Source of the DNA: JAXHLG01 sp964505305
GTDB taxonomy: Bacteria; Patescibacteriota; Minisyncoccia; Moranbacterales; DUUL01
Direction: 5' to 3'
Length of the DNA stretch: 33,196 bases
NCBI GenBank assembly: GCA_964505305.1
Contig: CAZDHE010000010.1
Coordinates: 1-33,196, forward strand
Position numbers and translations under genes: made by a program
Notes under the pieces: generated by a model
Seen by the model: only the letters and a program-made list of their open reading frames with translations
What the model was told of the DNA's origin: nothing
Databases searched by the model: none
In this document: one piece after another, positions 15,842 through 24,697 of the stretch
Numbering within the stretch: the first letter of the stretch is position 1
How the letters are laid out: every line of letters starts with the position of its first letter

Positions 15842-17575
15842 ATGGAAAACAATATTTATGACAACTCAAATATATCTGAAAGTTATGCCGGGGTTACTAC
15901 TCCCCTTACCTTTTCGTTCGTAAAACGTGTATATAAAGGAGTTTATGAACACTTTTCCATATTGATGGGCGTGGGGAGAAAAACTATAAACAGTCAAGAG
16001 GATATTTTTAGTAATATGGTTGAGTATATTGGGGGTAGGATTTATTATAATCTTAATAATTGGTATAAAATGCTGTCTTTTTTTCCGGGCTATAAGTTTA
16101 GCGGGGAGTTTATGGAAAAGATGATGGGGGTCGAAAGAAGAAATTCTCAAAAAATTGAGAAAACGCAAGGGACTTTTTTAAGGTATCTCCTCTATTTTCC
16201 TAAAACAATATTTCAATCTATCAAGATTAGTTATACATTTTATTCATTAACATGGGAAATAAATCGTTTTAATGATTATTTCGATAAAATTTATCAAGAC
16301 ATAGAAAAGATCAGTCTGAAAAATATGAACGCAAGAGAGCTACGGGACCATTATTTATATATAGAAGCAAAATTGCTGTCAAAATGGAAAATTCCGATTG
16401 CAAATGATTTTGCTGTTATGGTTAGCGCAGGCCTATCGGATAAGCTATTCAAGCGTTGGTTGGGATCAAAAAATGCTTATGCTCACATGAAAACAAACAT
16501 CAATAAGCCACTCGTATCACTAAATCCGGGAGATGAAATAATGAGGATAGTAAATTTGATAAACAACGATAAAAGAATGAAGCAAATTTTCCTGAAAGAG
16601 AATGCTCAAACCGTGTTTAATAAAATAAAGCATGATGCGCCTGAAACTCAAATTTCCAAGGAAATTGATTATTATTTAGATAAGTTTGGATCCAGAATGC
16701 CGAATGAACTAAAGCTGGAAACATTGACGCTCAAGGAAGCCCCGGTAGAATTGATTGTTTTACTTAAAAAAATAATTGAGAATGAAGGCAATCAAGAGAA
16801 ATCATACTTAGCTAATGTGGAGCCAAGAGAGCATGATAAACTCCCTTGGCCCAAGAGGCTTATTCTGAATAAATTAGTTATATGGGCGGGAAATTCTATG
16901 TACAGAAGAGAAGAGACAAGATTTCGCAGAACTCTCATTTTCGGCCATGTTAGAAAAATTTTTCTTGCTATTGGTAGCTGTCTTAAAGAAAGATCTATGA
17001 TTGAGAAACAACGTGATATATTTTTTCTGACAATGGAGGAAATTTTTTCGTTAGATGAGGGGAAGTGTAATAAGAAAAATTATCTAAAATCTATTATTAA
17101 AAAAAGAAAACAAAAACAAAAAAGGTGGAGAAATTTTGAATTGCCTCGCAGAATTGAAACACAAAAAAATGTAGTTACAGTGGAGAAAGACTTGATAGAA
17201 GGTAATTTAAAATCTGAAAGTGTGGAGCGAAAAAAAACAGCTGGTGATGTTGCTTCGAAACCAACTAAGGAAAAAGTTTTTACTGGAGTTGCCTTAACTA
17301 TGAAAGAGTTTGATTCAACGGCAGATTTTAAAGGAAAAATATTGATTACCAAACAGACCGATCCTGGCTGGACAATGATATTTCCCCTACTAAAAGGGAT
17401 TGTGGTGGAGAAAGGCGGGATGCTATCGCATGCCGCCGTTGTAGCTAGAGAGCTAAGAATACCATGTATTATCGGAGCAAGGGGGGCTACTTGTAATTTT
17501 TCTACTGGAGAGCGGGTAGCTATTGATTTAGAGCTTGGTTCAATAACAAAAATTGATCGAAATAATAATGTATAA
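15842..17575 (+). CDS. Split PEP-synthase/rifampicin-phosphotransferase-like dikinase, central and phosphohistidine part
   Basis: 577 residues. The N-terminal half (SESYAGVTTPLTFSFVKRVY, then NMVEYIGGRIYYNLNNWYK) is the central domain of PEP-synthase-like phosphotransferases of the rifampicin-phosphotransferase type. The C-terminus is the swivelling phosphohistidine domain (about 498-575) with GGMLSHAAVVARELRIPC; His530 is the expected catalytic residue. No ATP-grasp domain precedes it and no pyruvate-binding TIM barrel follows, so it should not be a plain PEP synthase. The missing ATP-grasp half is encoded two genes downstream (18241-19071); together they are about 853 residues, the size of single-chain relatives. 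Expected chemistry is ATP to AMP plus Pi with transfer of a phosphate to a hydroxyl substrate; the substrate is unknown. An AGGA lies 8 bases before the ATG. Confidence 0.82.
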   Translation: MENNIYDNSNISESYAGVTTPLTFSFVKRVYKGVYEHFSILMGVGRKTINSQEDIFSNMVEYIGGRIYYNLNNWYKMLSFFPGYKFSGEFMEKMMGVERRNSQKIEKTQGTFLRYLLYFPKTIFQSIKISYTFYSLTWEINRFNDYFDKIYQDIEKISLKNMNARELRDHYLYIEAKLLSKWKIPIANDFAVMVSAGLSDKLFKRWLGSKNAYAHMKTNINKPLVSLNPGDEIMRIVNLINNDKRMKQIFLKENAQTVFNKIKHDAPETQISKEIDYYLDKFGSRMPNELKLETLTLKEAPVELIVLLKKIIENEGNQEKSYLANVEPREHDKLPWPKRLILNKLVIWAGNSMYRREETRFRRTLIFGHVRKIFLAIGSCLKERSMIEKQRDIFFLTMEEIFSLDEGKCNKKNYLKSIIKKRKQKQKRWRNFELPRRIETQKNVVTVEKDLIEGNLKSESVERKKTAGDVASKPTKEKVFTGVALTMKEFDSTADFKGKILITKQTDPGWTMIFPLLKGIVVEKGGMLSHAAVVARELRIPCIIGARGATCNFSTGERVAIDLELGSITKIDRNNNV

Positions 17576-18230
17576 CAATTACGTTGGGCTTCTAGTAGTC
17601 TTGATATTATTTCTCTGTGTTTTTGGGTTCGCGGAGATTTTATATAAAAAGGGCCTTTCTTCCCATTATACGAGAAAAGTTGTGCATATTGGAGGAGCGC
17701 TTGTCTCGGTATTCTTCCCCCTGCTAGTTAATTATAAAACAGTTGTTTTTCTTGGTCTGGGTTTTTTCTTATTGCTTCTTATCTCCAAGAGAAAACATTT
17801 TTTAAATAGCGTGCATAATGCTGACGAGGAAAGCATTGGAGCCTTAATTTTTCCTTTGAGCGTGGTGTTGGCGACAATTATATTCTGGCCAATTAATGTA
17901 ATGATTTATCAGGGTTCAATGCTTATACTCGGTCTGTCTGATGGATTTGGCGGATTAGCGGGCAGAAACTTTGGAAAGAGAAAATACTTTGTAACTGGAA
18001 CAAAGTCGTTAGAGGGTAGCGCAGTTTTTTTTATAATCACTGCAATCATTTTATTTTTAATAGTTTTTCTCGTTAGCGAAAAGATTTATGGAGGAGATAT
18101 ATTATATATTTTAACTGGAGCTTTATTGATTACTTTAGCTGAAGGCTTTGCCGGAAAAGGATGGGATAATCTTTTTGTTACTTTATCTGCCGGAGGTATT
18201 TTATATTTTTTGATTTATTTCCATATTTAA
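17568..18230 (+). CDS. Dolichol/phytol-kinase-like membrane protein (CDP-diglyceride synthase superfamily)
   Basis: About 220 residues with some six hydrophobic segments. The family motifs are RKVVHIGGALVS near the N-terminus, LGLSDGFGGLAGRNFGKRKY in the middle and TGTKSLEGSAVFF after it, as in SEC59/VTE5-type CTP-dependent lipid-alcohol kinases and related cytidylyltransferases. It would phosphorylate a prenyl or fatty alcohol in the membrane, or a related step. I chose the ATG at 17568, overlapping the previous stop by 8 bases, over a TTG five codons earlier. It lies between the two halves of the split dikinase, which argues that all three act in one pathway. Confidence 0.8.
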   Translation: MYNNYVGLLVVLILFLCVFGFAEILYKKGLSSHYTRKVVHIGGALVSVFFPLLVNYKTVVFLGLGFFLLLLISKRKHFLNSVHNADEESIGALIFPLSVVLATIIFWPINVMIYQGSMLILGLSDGFGGLAGRNFGKRKYFVTGTKSLEGSAVFFIITAIILFLIVFLVSEKIYGGDILYILTGALLITLAEGFAGKGWDNLFVTLSAGGILYFLIYFHI

Positions 18231-18240
18231 TCTTAACAAC

Positions 18241-19071
18241 ATGCCTGATTTACTCTCTTATCAAAAGGCCGGTGAATTGAAGAAAGGATTTGACTTAATT
18301 GGTGGAAAGGCGCACGCCCTTATAGAATTAGTAAGGGCAGGATTTGCAGTTCCCGGGGGTTTTATAGTAACAACAGACCTCTTTGATTATTACCTAAGCA
18401 GTAAAAAAACTCATATCGAACAAGAAAATGAGGCTAATAGTATCAAGTCAATTGAATTTTCGGTTCAAACCAAGTCGAAAATTGACAATTATCTCAATGA
18501 ATTTATCGATGCGGATAATTATGCCGTTCGTAGTTCTGCTTCTGTCGAAGATGCCTTAGAGCAATCTTTTGCGGGGCAGTTTGAGAGTTATCTCAATGTT
18601 AGTCAAAGTAAAGTTTCAGAATCAATAAAAGGATGCTGGGCATCATTATATAGTGTTCGCGTTAATGAATACATGAAAAATATGGGAGTAGGAGTAGTTG
18701 ACAGAAAAATGGGAGTGTTGGTCCAAAGAATGCTTAATCCAACTATTTCCGGTATTGCTTTTAGCGCTCATCCTGTCACAAAAAATAAATCGGTTGTAGT
18801 GATTGAAGCGATTCCTGGCAGTAACGATGCGTTGGTCCAGGGGACTGTAAATCCTTGCCGCTATATAATAGATAAGAAGCTAAACATTTTAGAAAAAAAA
18901 TTTGAAACTCAACATGGCAATAACATTTTTAATGATGATCAGATTATTCATTTAACAAAAAAAACAATAGAGGCAGAAAGAATATTTGGTTATCCGGTTG
19001 ATATTGAGTGGTCGGTAGAGAATGGAAGTTTATACTTTTTGCAGTGCAGGCCAATAACAACAATGATGTAA
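18241..19071 (+). CDS. Split dikinase, ATP-grasp (PPDK N-terminal) subunit
   Basis: 276 residues forming a stand-alone PEP/pyruvate-dikinase ATP-binding domain. Visible landmarks are LIGGKAHALIELVRAGFAVP, GGFIVTTDLF, YAVRSSASVEDALEQSFAGQ, then MGVLVQRML, GIAFSAHPVT, EAIPGSNDALVQGTVNP and the end IEWSVENGSLYFLQCRPIT. These make up the nucleotide and metal sites of the family. It has no phosphohistidine domain of its own and should work with the protein at 15842-17575. The gene order is reversed compared with the domain order in single-chain enzymes. It starts 10 bases after the kinase-like gene and has no Shine-Dalgarno site. Confidence 0.87.
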   Translation: MPDLLSYQKAGELKKGFDLIGGKAHALIELVRAGFAVPGGFIVTTDLFDYYLSSKKTHIEQENEANSIKSIEFSVQTKSKIDNYLNEFIDADNYAVRSSASVEDALEQSFAGQFESYLNVSQSKVSESIKGCWASLYSVRVNEYMKNMGVGVVDRKMGVLVQRMLNPTISGIAFSAHPVTKNKSVVVIEAIPGSNDALVQGTVNPCRYIIDKKLNILEKKFETQHGNNIFNDDQIIHLTKKTIEAERIFGYPVDIEWSVENGSLYFLQCRPITTMM

Positions 19072-19074
19072 TCT

Positions 19075-20166
19075 ATGAAAAAAAAGTTTTTTAATGCGTT
19101 GAATTATACAATTGGAAATGAGGATGCCTCACTGGAAATGGAAATATTGCCAAGAAAGACCCAGCATGTTTTTGTTATTGCCGGAAGCGGTTCACGTGTA
19201 ATTCCCTTAATTGCCAAAGCACCGAAAGTTATTACTTGTGTAGACTCCTCTTTTGATCAACTTTCTCTTGCTGAGTTAAGAATTTCATCTTTAAAAACTT
19301 TTAAATATGATCATTTTCTTTCTTTTTGGGGCTACCCGGGCAAAGATATTTCATCGGAAGAAAGAAAAAAAATGTTTTTTGAGCTTAAAATATCAAACGA
19401 TTGCAAGAAGAGGATGGAGTCTTTATTTAAAGCGAATAACTGGGAAACCCTTCTTTATTTGGGAAAATGGGAGCAAACCTTTAAAAAGATAAGCAATATT
19501 GTAAGGGCTATAGTAGGAGAAAGGGGAGTCGGGTTATTTAATTGCAAAACCATGAAGGAGCAACGGGAATATTTGGAAAAAGTTTTTCCTTGGAGAGCTT
19601 GGTCATTAGTAGTTTTTCTTCTTGGAAATTCAGTGGTATTCAATGCTCTTTTATATAAAGGTAATTTTCCCAAGAAAAATATCAAAGAATCAATGTATAG
19701 CTTTTATTCGAGAAGATTTGGCCAACTATTTCGGCAAGACATAGCAAGAAAAAATTTCTTCCTACAGTTACTTTTTTTTGGTGAATTAAAATATTCAGAC
19801 GGTTTGCCGATTGAATGTAACCCCGAAGTATATTCCAGAGCACAAAAAAATTTGCAAAAATTATGCATAAAATTCGAGCAAGGCGATTTTATTAAAAAAG
19901 CATTAGAGACAGAAATTCCCATAGATTTTCTCTCTTTGTCTGATCTTCCTTCTTACCTTAATCCACCCAAAGAAAGTGAATTTATTCAAGTATTGAATAA
20001 CAATATTGCCCCTAAAGGCATGGTAGTGAATCGTTATTATCTTAGAACTCCTGAAAGGCTTGATATTAGGGGGTTTGAAAATGTGACATCAAGACATAAA
20101 GGAAAAATAGCAAAAGAAAAAATTCAGATGTTTTCTTTTGATGTTTTTCAAAAAAATTACTTATGA
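19075..20166 (+). CDS. DUF3419/BtaA-like SAM-dependent aminocarboxypropyl transferase
   Basis: 363 residues. It starts with the family pattern LNYTIGNEDASLEMEILP, then a Rossmann-type SAM site VFVIAGSGSRVIPLIAKAP with CVDSSFDQLSLAELR. The middle has the typical FLSFWGYPGKDISSEERKK, and the C-terminal part has IDFLSLSDLPSYL and VVNRYYLRTPE. BtaA relatives move the 3-amino-3-carboxypropyl group of S-adenosylmethionine to diacylglycerol, the first step of betaine-lipid synthesis. No BtaB-like N-methyltransferase is present, so the product and acceptor here are unknown. It sits 3 bases after the dikinase subunit and overlaps the next gene by 4 bases. Confidence 0.82.
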   Translation: MKKKFFNALNYTIGNEDASLEMEILPRKTQHVFVIAGSGSRVIPLIAKAPKVITCVDSSFDQLSLAELRISSLKTFKYDHFLSFWGYPGKDISSEERKKMFFELKISNDCKKRMESLFKANNWETLLYLGKWEQTFKKISNIVRAIVGERGVGLFNCKTMKEQREYLEKVFPWRAWSLVVFLLGNSVVFNALLYKGNFPKKNIKESMYSFYSRRFGQLFRQDIARKNFFLQLLFFGELKYSDGLPIECNPEVYSRAQKNLQKLCIKFEQGDFIKKALETEIPIDFLSLSDLPSYLNPPKESEFIQVLNNNIAPKGMVVNRYYLRTPERLDIRGFENVTSRHKGKIAKEKIQMFSFDVFQKNYL

Positions 20167-20903
20167 AATTACTTCTAGTAACATCGACAATTACTTATAC
20201 ACCTAAAAACTATGAAGATGTTCTGGGTGAAGTTATTAATTATCTGGGAAAACAAATAGTTGGGGTTGTTTTGGTTAATATAGATGCGAGCAATGTTCTC
20301 CGGAAGGCCGCCTTTCTTCATAGTGCAGGTTGTACGAAGATGGCGAGAACTTTGATGCAAAACCTGGCCAGGGAAGACAGAAACGAAAAAATAAATTTGA
20401 TCAGAAGTTTTAATTTACCATATCTTTTAACACGGAATGTAAACAATCAAGAAACAATATCATGGATAAAAAAAGAACAACCCGACTTAGTATTTAATAT
20501 TAGGGCAAGAGATATTTACAGAAAGGAGATGTTAGAAATTTCCAAGTTGGGCTGTGTAAATATTCATCATGGGCTATTGCCAAGACAGAGGGGCTTATTT
20601 TGTGATTTACGCGCTTTAGCCAATGATGAGGAAACAGGTTTTACAATTCACAGAATGACGGACAAAGTTGATCAAGGCGAAATCTTTATAAAAATAAAAA
20701 ACAAGAGCAATCCAGATTACGTGACATACTTAGCTGAAAGTGCTAAAAAGGAAAGCAGGGAAATTATTAGGTTTATTGAGAAAGTTGGCGCAACGGAAGA
20801 ATTGCCTTTGGGAACATCCAGTATGTGTAATAAGCCAATTAATTCCACGACGCCAAGCCTTGAGGTTATTCGTAATTATCAAAAAAGAGGACTAATATTA
20901 TGA
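20163..20903 (+). CDS. Formyltransferase-family protein (methionyl-tRNA/GAR formyltransferase fold)
   Basis: 246 residues. The catalytic region reads CVNIHHGLLPRQRG in place of the usual N-x-H-P-S-LLP-x-x-RG, keeping the Asn and His. The second signature is ETGFTIHRMTDKVDQGEIF, with the conserved Asp. The family transfers a one-carbon formyl group from 10-formyltetrahydrofolate to an amine. The usual C-terminal tRNA-binding domain of Fmt is absent, so a small amine substrate is likely, possibly the amino group added by the DUF3419 enzyme encoded just before. It overlaps its neighbours by ATGA at both ends, so it is translationally coupled. Confidence 0.8.
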   Translation: MKLLLVTSTITYTPKNYEDVLGEVINYLGKQIVGVVLVNIDASNVLRKAAFLHSAGCTKMARTLMQNLAREDRNEKINLIRSFNLPYLLTRNVNNQETISWIKKEQPDLVFNIRARDIYRKEMLEISKLGCVNIHHGLLPRQRGLFCDLRALANDEETGFTIHRMTDKVDQGEIFIKIKNKSNPDYVTYLAESAKKESREIIRFIEKVGATEELPLGTSSMCNKPINSTTPSLEVIRNYQKRGLIL

Positions 20904-22555
20904 AAATAGGTTACTATCCAAATAAAGATGTTCGCAATAATGTTTCTGCATTTGTTCAAAATCATGCAAAAGAGTGTTCGCAGAAAATCGCTTTTTATTA
21001 TAAATTGAAGGCCGAAGAAAACAAAAACTCTTTGAGATGTGTTAATTATGGAGATTTTTACGAAATGGTAAAAGCTTTTCCGGGAAATCTTGCAGAAATG
21101 GGTATTAAGAAAGGAGATAGGATAATTGTTTTCTCTCCAATATCTTATGAACTTTATGTATCGATTATTGGACTTCAACATATGGGAGCGGTGCCCGTTC
21201 TAATTGATTCTATCTCAAGGATAGAACAATTAAAGGATGTTATTGGAAATTCCGAGCCGGTTGGTATAATTGCTGATAGCGAGTGGCTTAAAATGATTGA
21301 AGACAACAAAGTAATAAAGGAAAGCGAGTGGCTAAACAGGAAAATAACTATAGGCCAATACAAGGGAAAGTGGAAAGTTTTTGATTTTAAAGAAATAAAA
21401 AAAAATCTAACATCCGAGGTCGTGCCTGTTTCAGGAGAAGATACTGCGTTAATAACTTATACCACGGGGAGTTCCGGTGTTCCCAAAGGGGTTGATAGGA
21501 CGCATAATTTTCTTTCGGCTCAACATTATGCGCTCAAGAGGTTGTTTCCATATAAACGTGATGATATTGATATGCCGGTTTTTCCTGTCTTCGCACTAAA
21601 TAATATAGCATCAGGTATTTCAACAGTGATTCCGGAAGCTGATATCAGTAGAGGTGATTCAAAAAATTTAAGGGCAGTACTTTCCCAACTTGAAGATTGC
21701 AATGTCAATTGTATGACTTTATCCCCTTCTTCATTTTACAATTTAGCTCTTTTTTGTAAGGAAAATAAAAAAAAGTTAAATCGAATTTCAAGAGTACTGA
21801 CCGGGGGAGCTCCAATAAGTGAAAACGAAATTAGAAAATTTATTGAGATAGTGCCAAATTCCCAAAATTGGATCCTGTATGGTTCAACAGAAGTGGAGCC
21901 CATATCCTTTATTGAATCAAGAGAAATGATTTCAATTAGGCCGAAAAAACACAAAAATATCACTCAAGCAGGCGTTAATGTGGGAAAAATTGATAAGGCT
22001 TTATCTTATAAATTAATTGGCCTTGAAAACAGAGACAAAAAAAGTGAAAATTTATTAAGAAGGGTTGTTAAGGAGGGTGAAGTGGGAGAATTAGTTGTAT
22101 CGGGCGAGCATGTTTGCAAGAAATATTATAATAACAAAGAGGCCTTTAAAAAAGCAAAATTAATTGACACAGATGGATCAATATGGCATCGAACCGGCGA
22201 CTTGGCTCGTGTTGAGAGTGGGGTCTTGTGGATAGTTGGCAGAAAACACAACATCATCAGACATGAAGGTAATATTTATTTTCCGGTAAGACCCGAAATT
22301 ATTTTAAAAGATATCAAGGGTGTTTTAAATGCTGCCTATTTAGAAACCGAGAAGCATAATATTTTGGCTGTCCTTGTTGTTGAGAACGGTTTTAATAAAG
22401 AAAAGATTGAAATTAAAGTTTTTGAAAAATTCTTAAAAAAATCTATTCCATTAGACCTTGTTGTCTTTATGGACCAAATACCAATGGACGTTCGTCATCA
22501 CAGCAAGGTAGATTATAAAAAATTGAAACAGCAATTACATGAGTCAAATTTATAG
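20900..22555 (+). CDS. AMP-forming acyl/aryl ligase, OleC-like
   Basis: 551 residues, ANL superfamily. The ATP loop is ITYTTGSSGVPKGVDRTH at about 184-202, the adenine motif is ILYGSTEVEPISF at about 325-338, and the ribose/hinge region is WHRTGDLARVESGVLWIVGR near 433-450. The C-terminal Lys region is DVRHHSKVDYKKL. The RTHNFLSAQH and GSTEVEPIS segments resemble OleC, which acts on beta-hydroxy acids in olefin synthesis; no OleA, OleB or OleD is present. It would activate a carboxylic acid as an adenylate. It overlaps the genes on both sides (4 and 17 bases). Confidence 0.85.
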   Translation: MKIGYYPNKDVRNNVSAFVQNHAKECSQKIAFYYKLKAEENKNSLRCVNYGDFYEMVKAFPGNLAEMGIKKGDRIIVFSPISYELYVSIIGLQHMGAVPVLIDSISRIEQLKDVIGNSEPVGIIADSEWLKMIEDNKVIKESEWLNRKITIGQYKGKWKVFDFKEIKKNLTSEVVPVSGEDTALITYTTGSSGVPKGVDRTHNFLSAQHYALKRLFPYKRDDIDMPVFPVFALNNIASGISTVIPEADISRGDSKNLRAVLSQLEDCNVNCMTLSPSSFYNLALFCKENKKKLNRISRVLTGGAPISENEIRKFIEIVPNSQNWILYGSTEVEPISFIESREMISIRPKKHKNITQAGVNVGKIDKALSYKLIGLENRDKKSENLLRRVVKEGEVGELVVSGEHVCKKYYNNKEAFKKAKLIDTDGSIWHRTGDLARVESGVLWIVGRKHNIIRHEGNIYFPVRPEIILKDIKGVLNAAYLETEKHNILAVLVVENGFNKEKIEIKVFEKFLKKSIPLDLVVFMDQIPMDVRHHSKVDYKKLKQQLHESNL

Positions 22556-23432
22556 ATGGTGGCAGTTTACAAAAGAGCGTTTCAACCTTTTGCTATATTC
22601 AGTTATGATCCTCCCTTTTTTCTACTCGCATGTAGTTTTTTGCAATAGTGAATTTAGCTGTAATGGAGCTATTGAGCCAAAAAATGTTTTAAGTTTTATT
22701 CCTCTTTTAGCTGCAACTTTTTTATTTTTTTTCAAGCTGAGGGTGTTTGATGAAATTAAAGACTTTGATCATGATTCTTTTTTCAACTCCCAGCGTCCTT
22801 TGCCCCGAGGGCTAATAACCGCAGATAGTGCATTGACAATGGTTCTTTTGCTAATACTTCTGGAAATAGTGATTTTATCCTTTTACGGACTATGGGCGCT
22901 AATAGCAATGGTGATAACGGTTGCTTATTCATTTCTTATGTATAAAGAATTTTTTTGTGGAAATTGGTTGAGATCCCATATAACAACATATGCGGTAACG
23001 CATACTTTAATAATTATTTTATTCTCAACAACTATATTTCTTGCTTTTCTTGATATATCTCCCGCATTTTTACCTTCAAATTTTATAATATTTTCCATTG
23101 CCAGTTGGTTCATTTTTAATATTTTTGAATTGGGAAGAAAGACATTTGCAAATAATGAAGAGGTGGCCGGCGTTAATTCTTATTCAAAAAGATTCGGCAC
23201 AACAGGCGCTGTTTTATTGGTAATATTAATGGCACTTGCGGGCGTGTTTTTGTATGTTTCAATCATTGATGTTGTAGCATTATTTGTTATTTTATTATTA
23301 CTCCTTGTCTCTACCGGTGTTTTGTTTATCGTGTTAGATAATCAAAACCTTGCTAAATTCTACAGAAAATTTACATCTCTATATGTAATTTTTTCTTATG
23401 CAATTATTATTGTATCTATTTTATATTTTTGA
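22539..23432 (+). CDS. UbiA-family prenyltransferase
   Basis: 297 residues with about eight hydrophobic segments. The Asp-rich motif VFDEIKDFDHDSFFNSQRPL at about 67-86 is the UbiA prenyl-diphosphate site, and a second conserved loop EVAGVNSYSKRFGTTGAV follows at about 205-225. Enzymes of this family move a prenyl chain to an aromatic ring or other acceptor in the membrane. The gene starts inside the end of the ligase gene. It closes the seven-gene operon; its chain donor and acceptor cannot be told from sequence. Confidence 0.85.
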   Translation: MSQIYRWWQFTKERFNLLLYSVMILPFFYSHVVFCNSEFSCNGAIEPKNVLSFIPLLAATFLFFFKLRVFDEIKDFDHDSFFNSQRPLPRGLITADSALTMVLLLILLEIVILSFYGLWALIAMVITVAYSFLMYKEFFCGNWLRSHITTYAVTHTLIIILFSTTIFLAFLDISPAFLPSNFIIFSIASWFIFNIFELGRKTFANNEEVAGVNSYSKRFGTTGAVLLVILMALAGVFLYVSIIDVVALFVILLLLLVSTGVLFIVLDNQNLAKFYRKFTSLYVIFSYAIIIVSILYF

Positions 23433-23456
23433 TAGACTATCATTAGATAAAATTTA

Positions 23457-23465
23457 TGTTATAAT
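23457..23465 (+). promoter_or_regulatory. Extended -10 promoter
   Basis: TGTTATAAT is a perfect extended -10 (TGnTATAAT), 29 bases before the ATG at 23495. No good -35 box is needed or seen. It suggests that the next two genes have their own transcript. Confidence 0.55.
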
Positions 23466-23494
23466 AAAGGAAAATAATAAAATTATATAAAAAT

Positions 23495-23956
23495 ATGGCA
23501 GCACTTCTTGCGGGTATTGTTTTATTTCTATTTTTGATTGGTTATCTTATTGTTTTTCCATTATCAAAAAAAAGGCCTATTTTATTGAAAGAAAAAGGGT
23601 TTGCTTTCTTTGCTGTTTCATTGATTCTGATAATAATGTCATATTCCGTTCTTATTTCGATTGTGTTGATTGTTACTGTTGTTGTTATTTTATTGGCAAT
23701 AAGATCCTGGTTAATTTTTGGGATAAAGAAAAAGTTTGTTTTTGAGGCACTTGAAAAAGCTTCGCTTATTACCAGGGCTACATGTGAAACGACCGGGAAT
23801 GTAATTAAGGTGGATAAATCTATGAAAGTAAGGACAATTAGTTTTTCAAGGAAAATGCATATTTGCATATTTAGAATAAAAAACAACAGAAGCAAGATGA
23901 AAATAACAAGAACTGTTTTCAAAAAATTTATAATGAATAATTTTATTAACAATTAA
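23495..23956 (+). CDS. Small membrane protein, unknown function
   Basis: 153 residues. Two or three hydrophobic segments at about 3-22, 37-50 and 52-70 (SVLISIVLIVTVVVILLAI) are followed by a basic, probably cytoplasmic tail of about 80 residues with two Cys and many Lys/Arg. I recognise no family. It follows an extended -10 promoter and is 9 bases before the SRPBCC gene, so they likely share a transcript and may serve the lipid operon just upstream. Confidence 0.65.
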   Translation: MAALLAGIVLFLFLIGYLIVFPLSKKRPILLKEKGFAFFAVSLILIIMSYSVLISIVLIVTVVVILLAIRSWLIFGIKKKFVFEALEKASLITRATCETTGNVIKVDKSMKVRTISFSRKMHICIFRIKNNRSKMKITRTVFKKFIMNNFINN

Positions 23957-23965
23957 AATAAAAAA

Positions 23966-24409
23966 ATGAGTAAAAGTAAAGTGAAGTCAGAAATAATCAT
24001 TAAAAAACCAATCAACGAGGTGTTTGAATACATGGCATCTCCGCACAATGGCCCGGCTTTTATACCGAATTTAAATGAGAACTCAAACATTTTTCCAAAA
24101 GAAGATGGATTGGGGCAAAGGTTTGACTGGAGATTCAATATGGCGGGAGTTGATTTGAGAGGAAAAGCAGAGGTAACTGAATATGATCCCCCAAAAAAGG
24201 TTGTGATATCTTCGAAAGGAGATGTCGATTCGTTGTGGACATATACCCTTGAAGAAGAAGGGGAGGACACAAAAGTGGCTGTGCAGATTGATTATGAAGT
24301 ATCTGAAAATGCTTTGCAAAGAATAGCAAACAAGATGATAGTTGAAAAAATCGCCCAGAAAACAACCGATCAGATGCTGGATACATTGAAGACTATTCTT
24401 GAATTGTAA
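23966..24409 (+). CDS. SRPBCC (START-like) lipid/hydrophobic-ligand-binding protein
   Basis: 147 residues with the typical layout: an N-terminal strand KSEIIIKKPINEVFEYMASP, a central LRGKAEVTEYDPPKKVVISS, WTYTLEEEGEDTKVAVQIDY, and a long C-terminal helix ending MLDTLKTILEL. This fold makes a deep hydrophobic pocket and is used in polyketide cyclases, CoQ-binding proteins and similar. No catalytic residue can be named. It has no Shine-Dalgarno site and lies between the small membrane protein and structured RNA copy 2. Confidence 0.82.
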   Translation: MSKSKVKSEIIIKKPINEVFEYMASPHNGPAFIPNLNENSNIFPKEDGLGQRFDWRFNMAGVDLRGKAEVTEYDPPKKVVISSKGDVDSLWTYTLEEEGEDTKVAVQIDYEVSENALQRIANKMIVEKIAQKTTDQMLDTLKTILEL

Positions 24410-24488
24410 TTCAATATCTCACGAGAGAAAACTTCTTAATGATTTTTTGTGTTAGGGGTTGAATTTGTCTTTAGTGGGATATCGCAGA

Positions 24489-24690
24489 ATGTTGTTATTG
24501 CCCGACCCCTCACTATTCAAAGTGAGGGGCAAGCTGGTCGAATTCCGAGTTACTCGGGATAACAGCTAAGCCCAACGGAGCTAAAATCTGTAGCCGTGTT
24601 TGAGTACAAACACGCTTTGGCTTGTTCTGCTACGTAGAACACCCGGCGAATGCTGGGTTACGGGCTAATCGCAAAAAGTTTTGATAGGTA
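24489..24690 (+). ncRNA. Structured RNA, copy 2
   Basis: This paralogue of 15149-15290 keeps the same core in the same order: GTTATTG-CCGAC, a hairpin TCCGAG-TTA-CTCGGGA, helix AGCTAAA (24579-24585)/TTTGGCT (24616-24622), an enclosed hairpin CGTGTTTG-AGTA-CAAACACG, pseudoknot TAGCC (24591-24595)/GGCTA (24663-24667), and the invariant GCTAATCGCAAAAAGTTTTG end. It has extra hairpins: CCCCTCAC/GTGAGGGG near 24506-24529, TGTTCT/AGAACA and CCCGGC/GCTGGG near 24622-24657. Each replaces a short loop of copy 1. Base changes between the copies preserve pairing. A terminator follows. Family unknown to me. Confidence 0.72.
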
Positions 24691-24697
24691 TTTTTTT

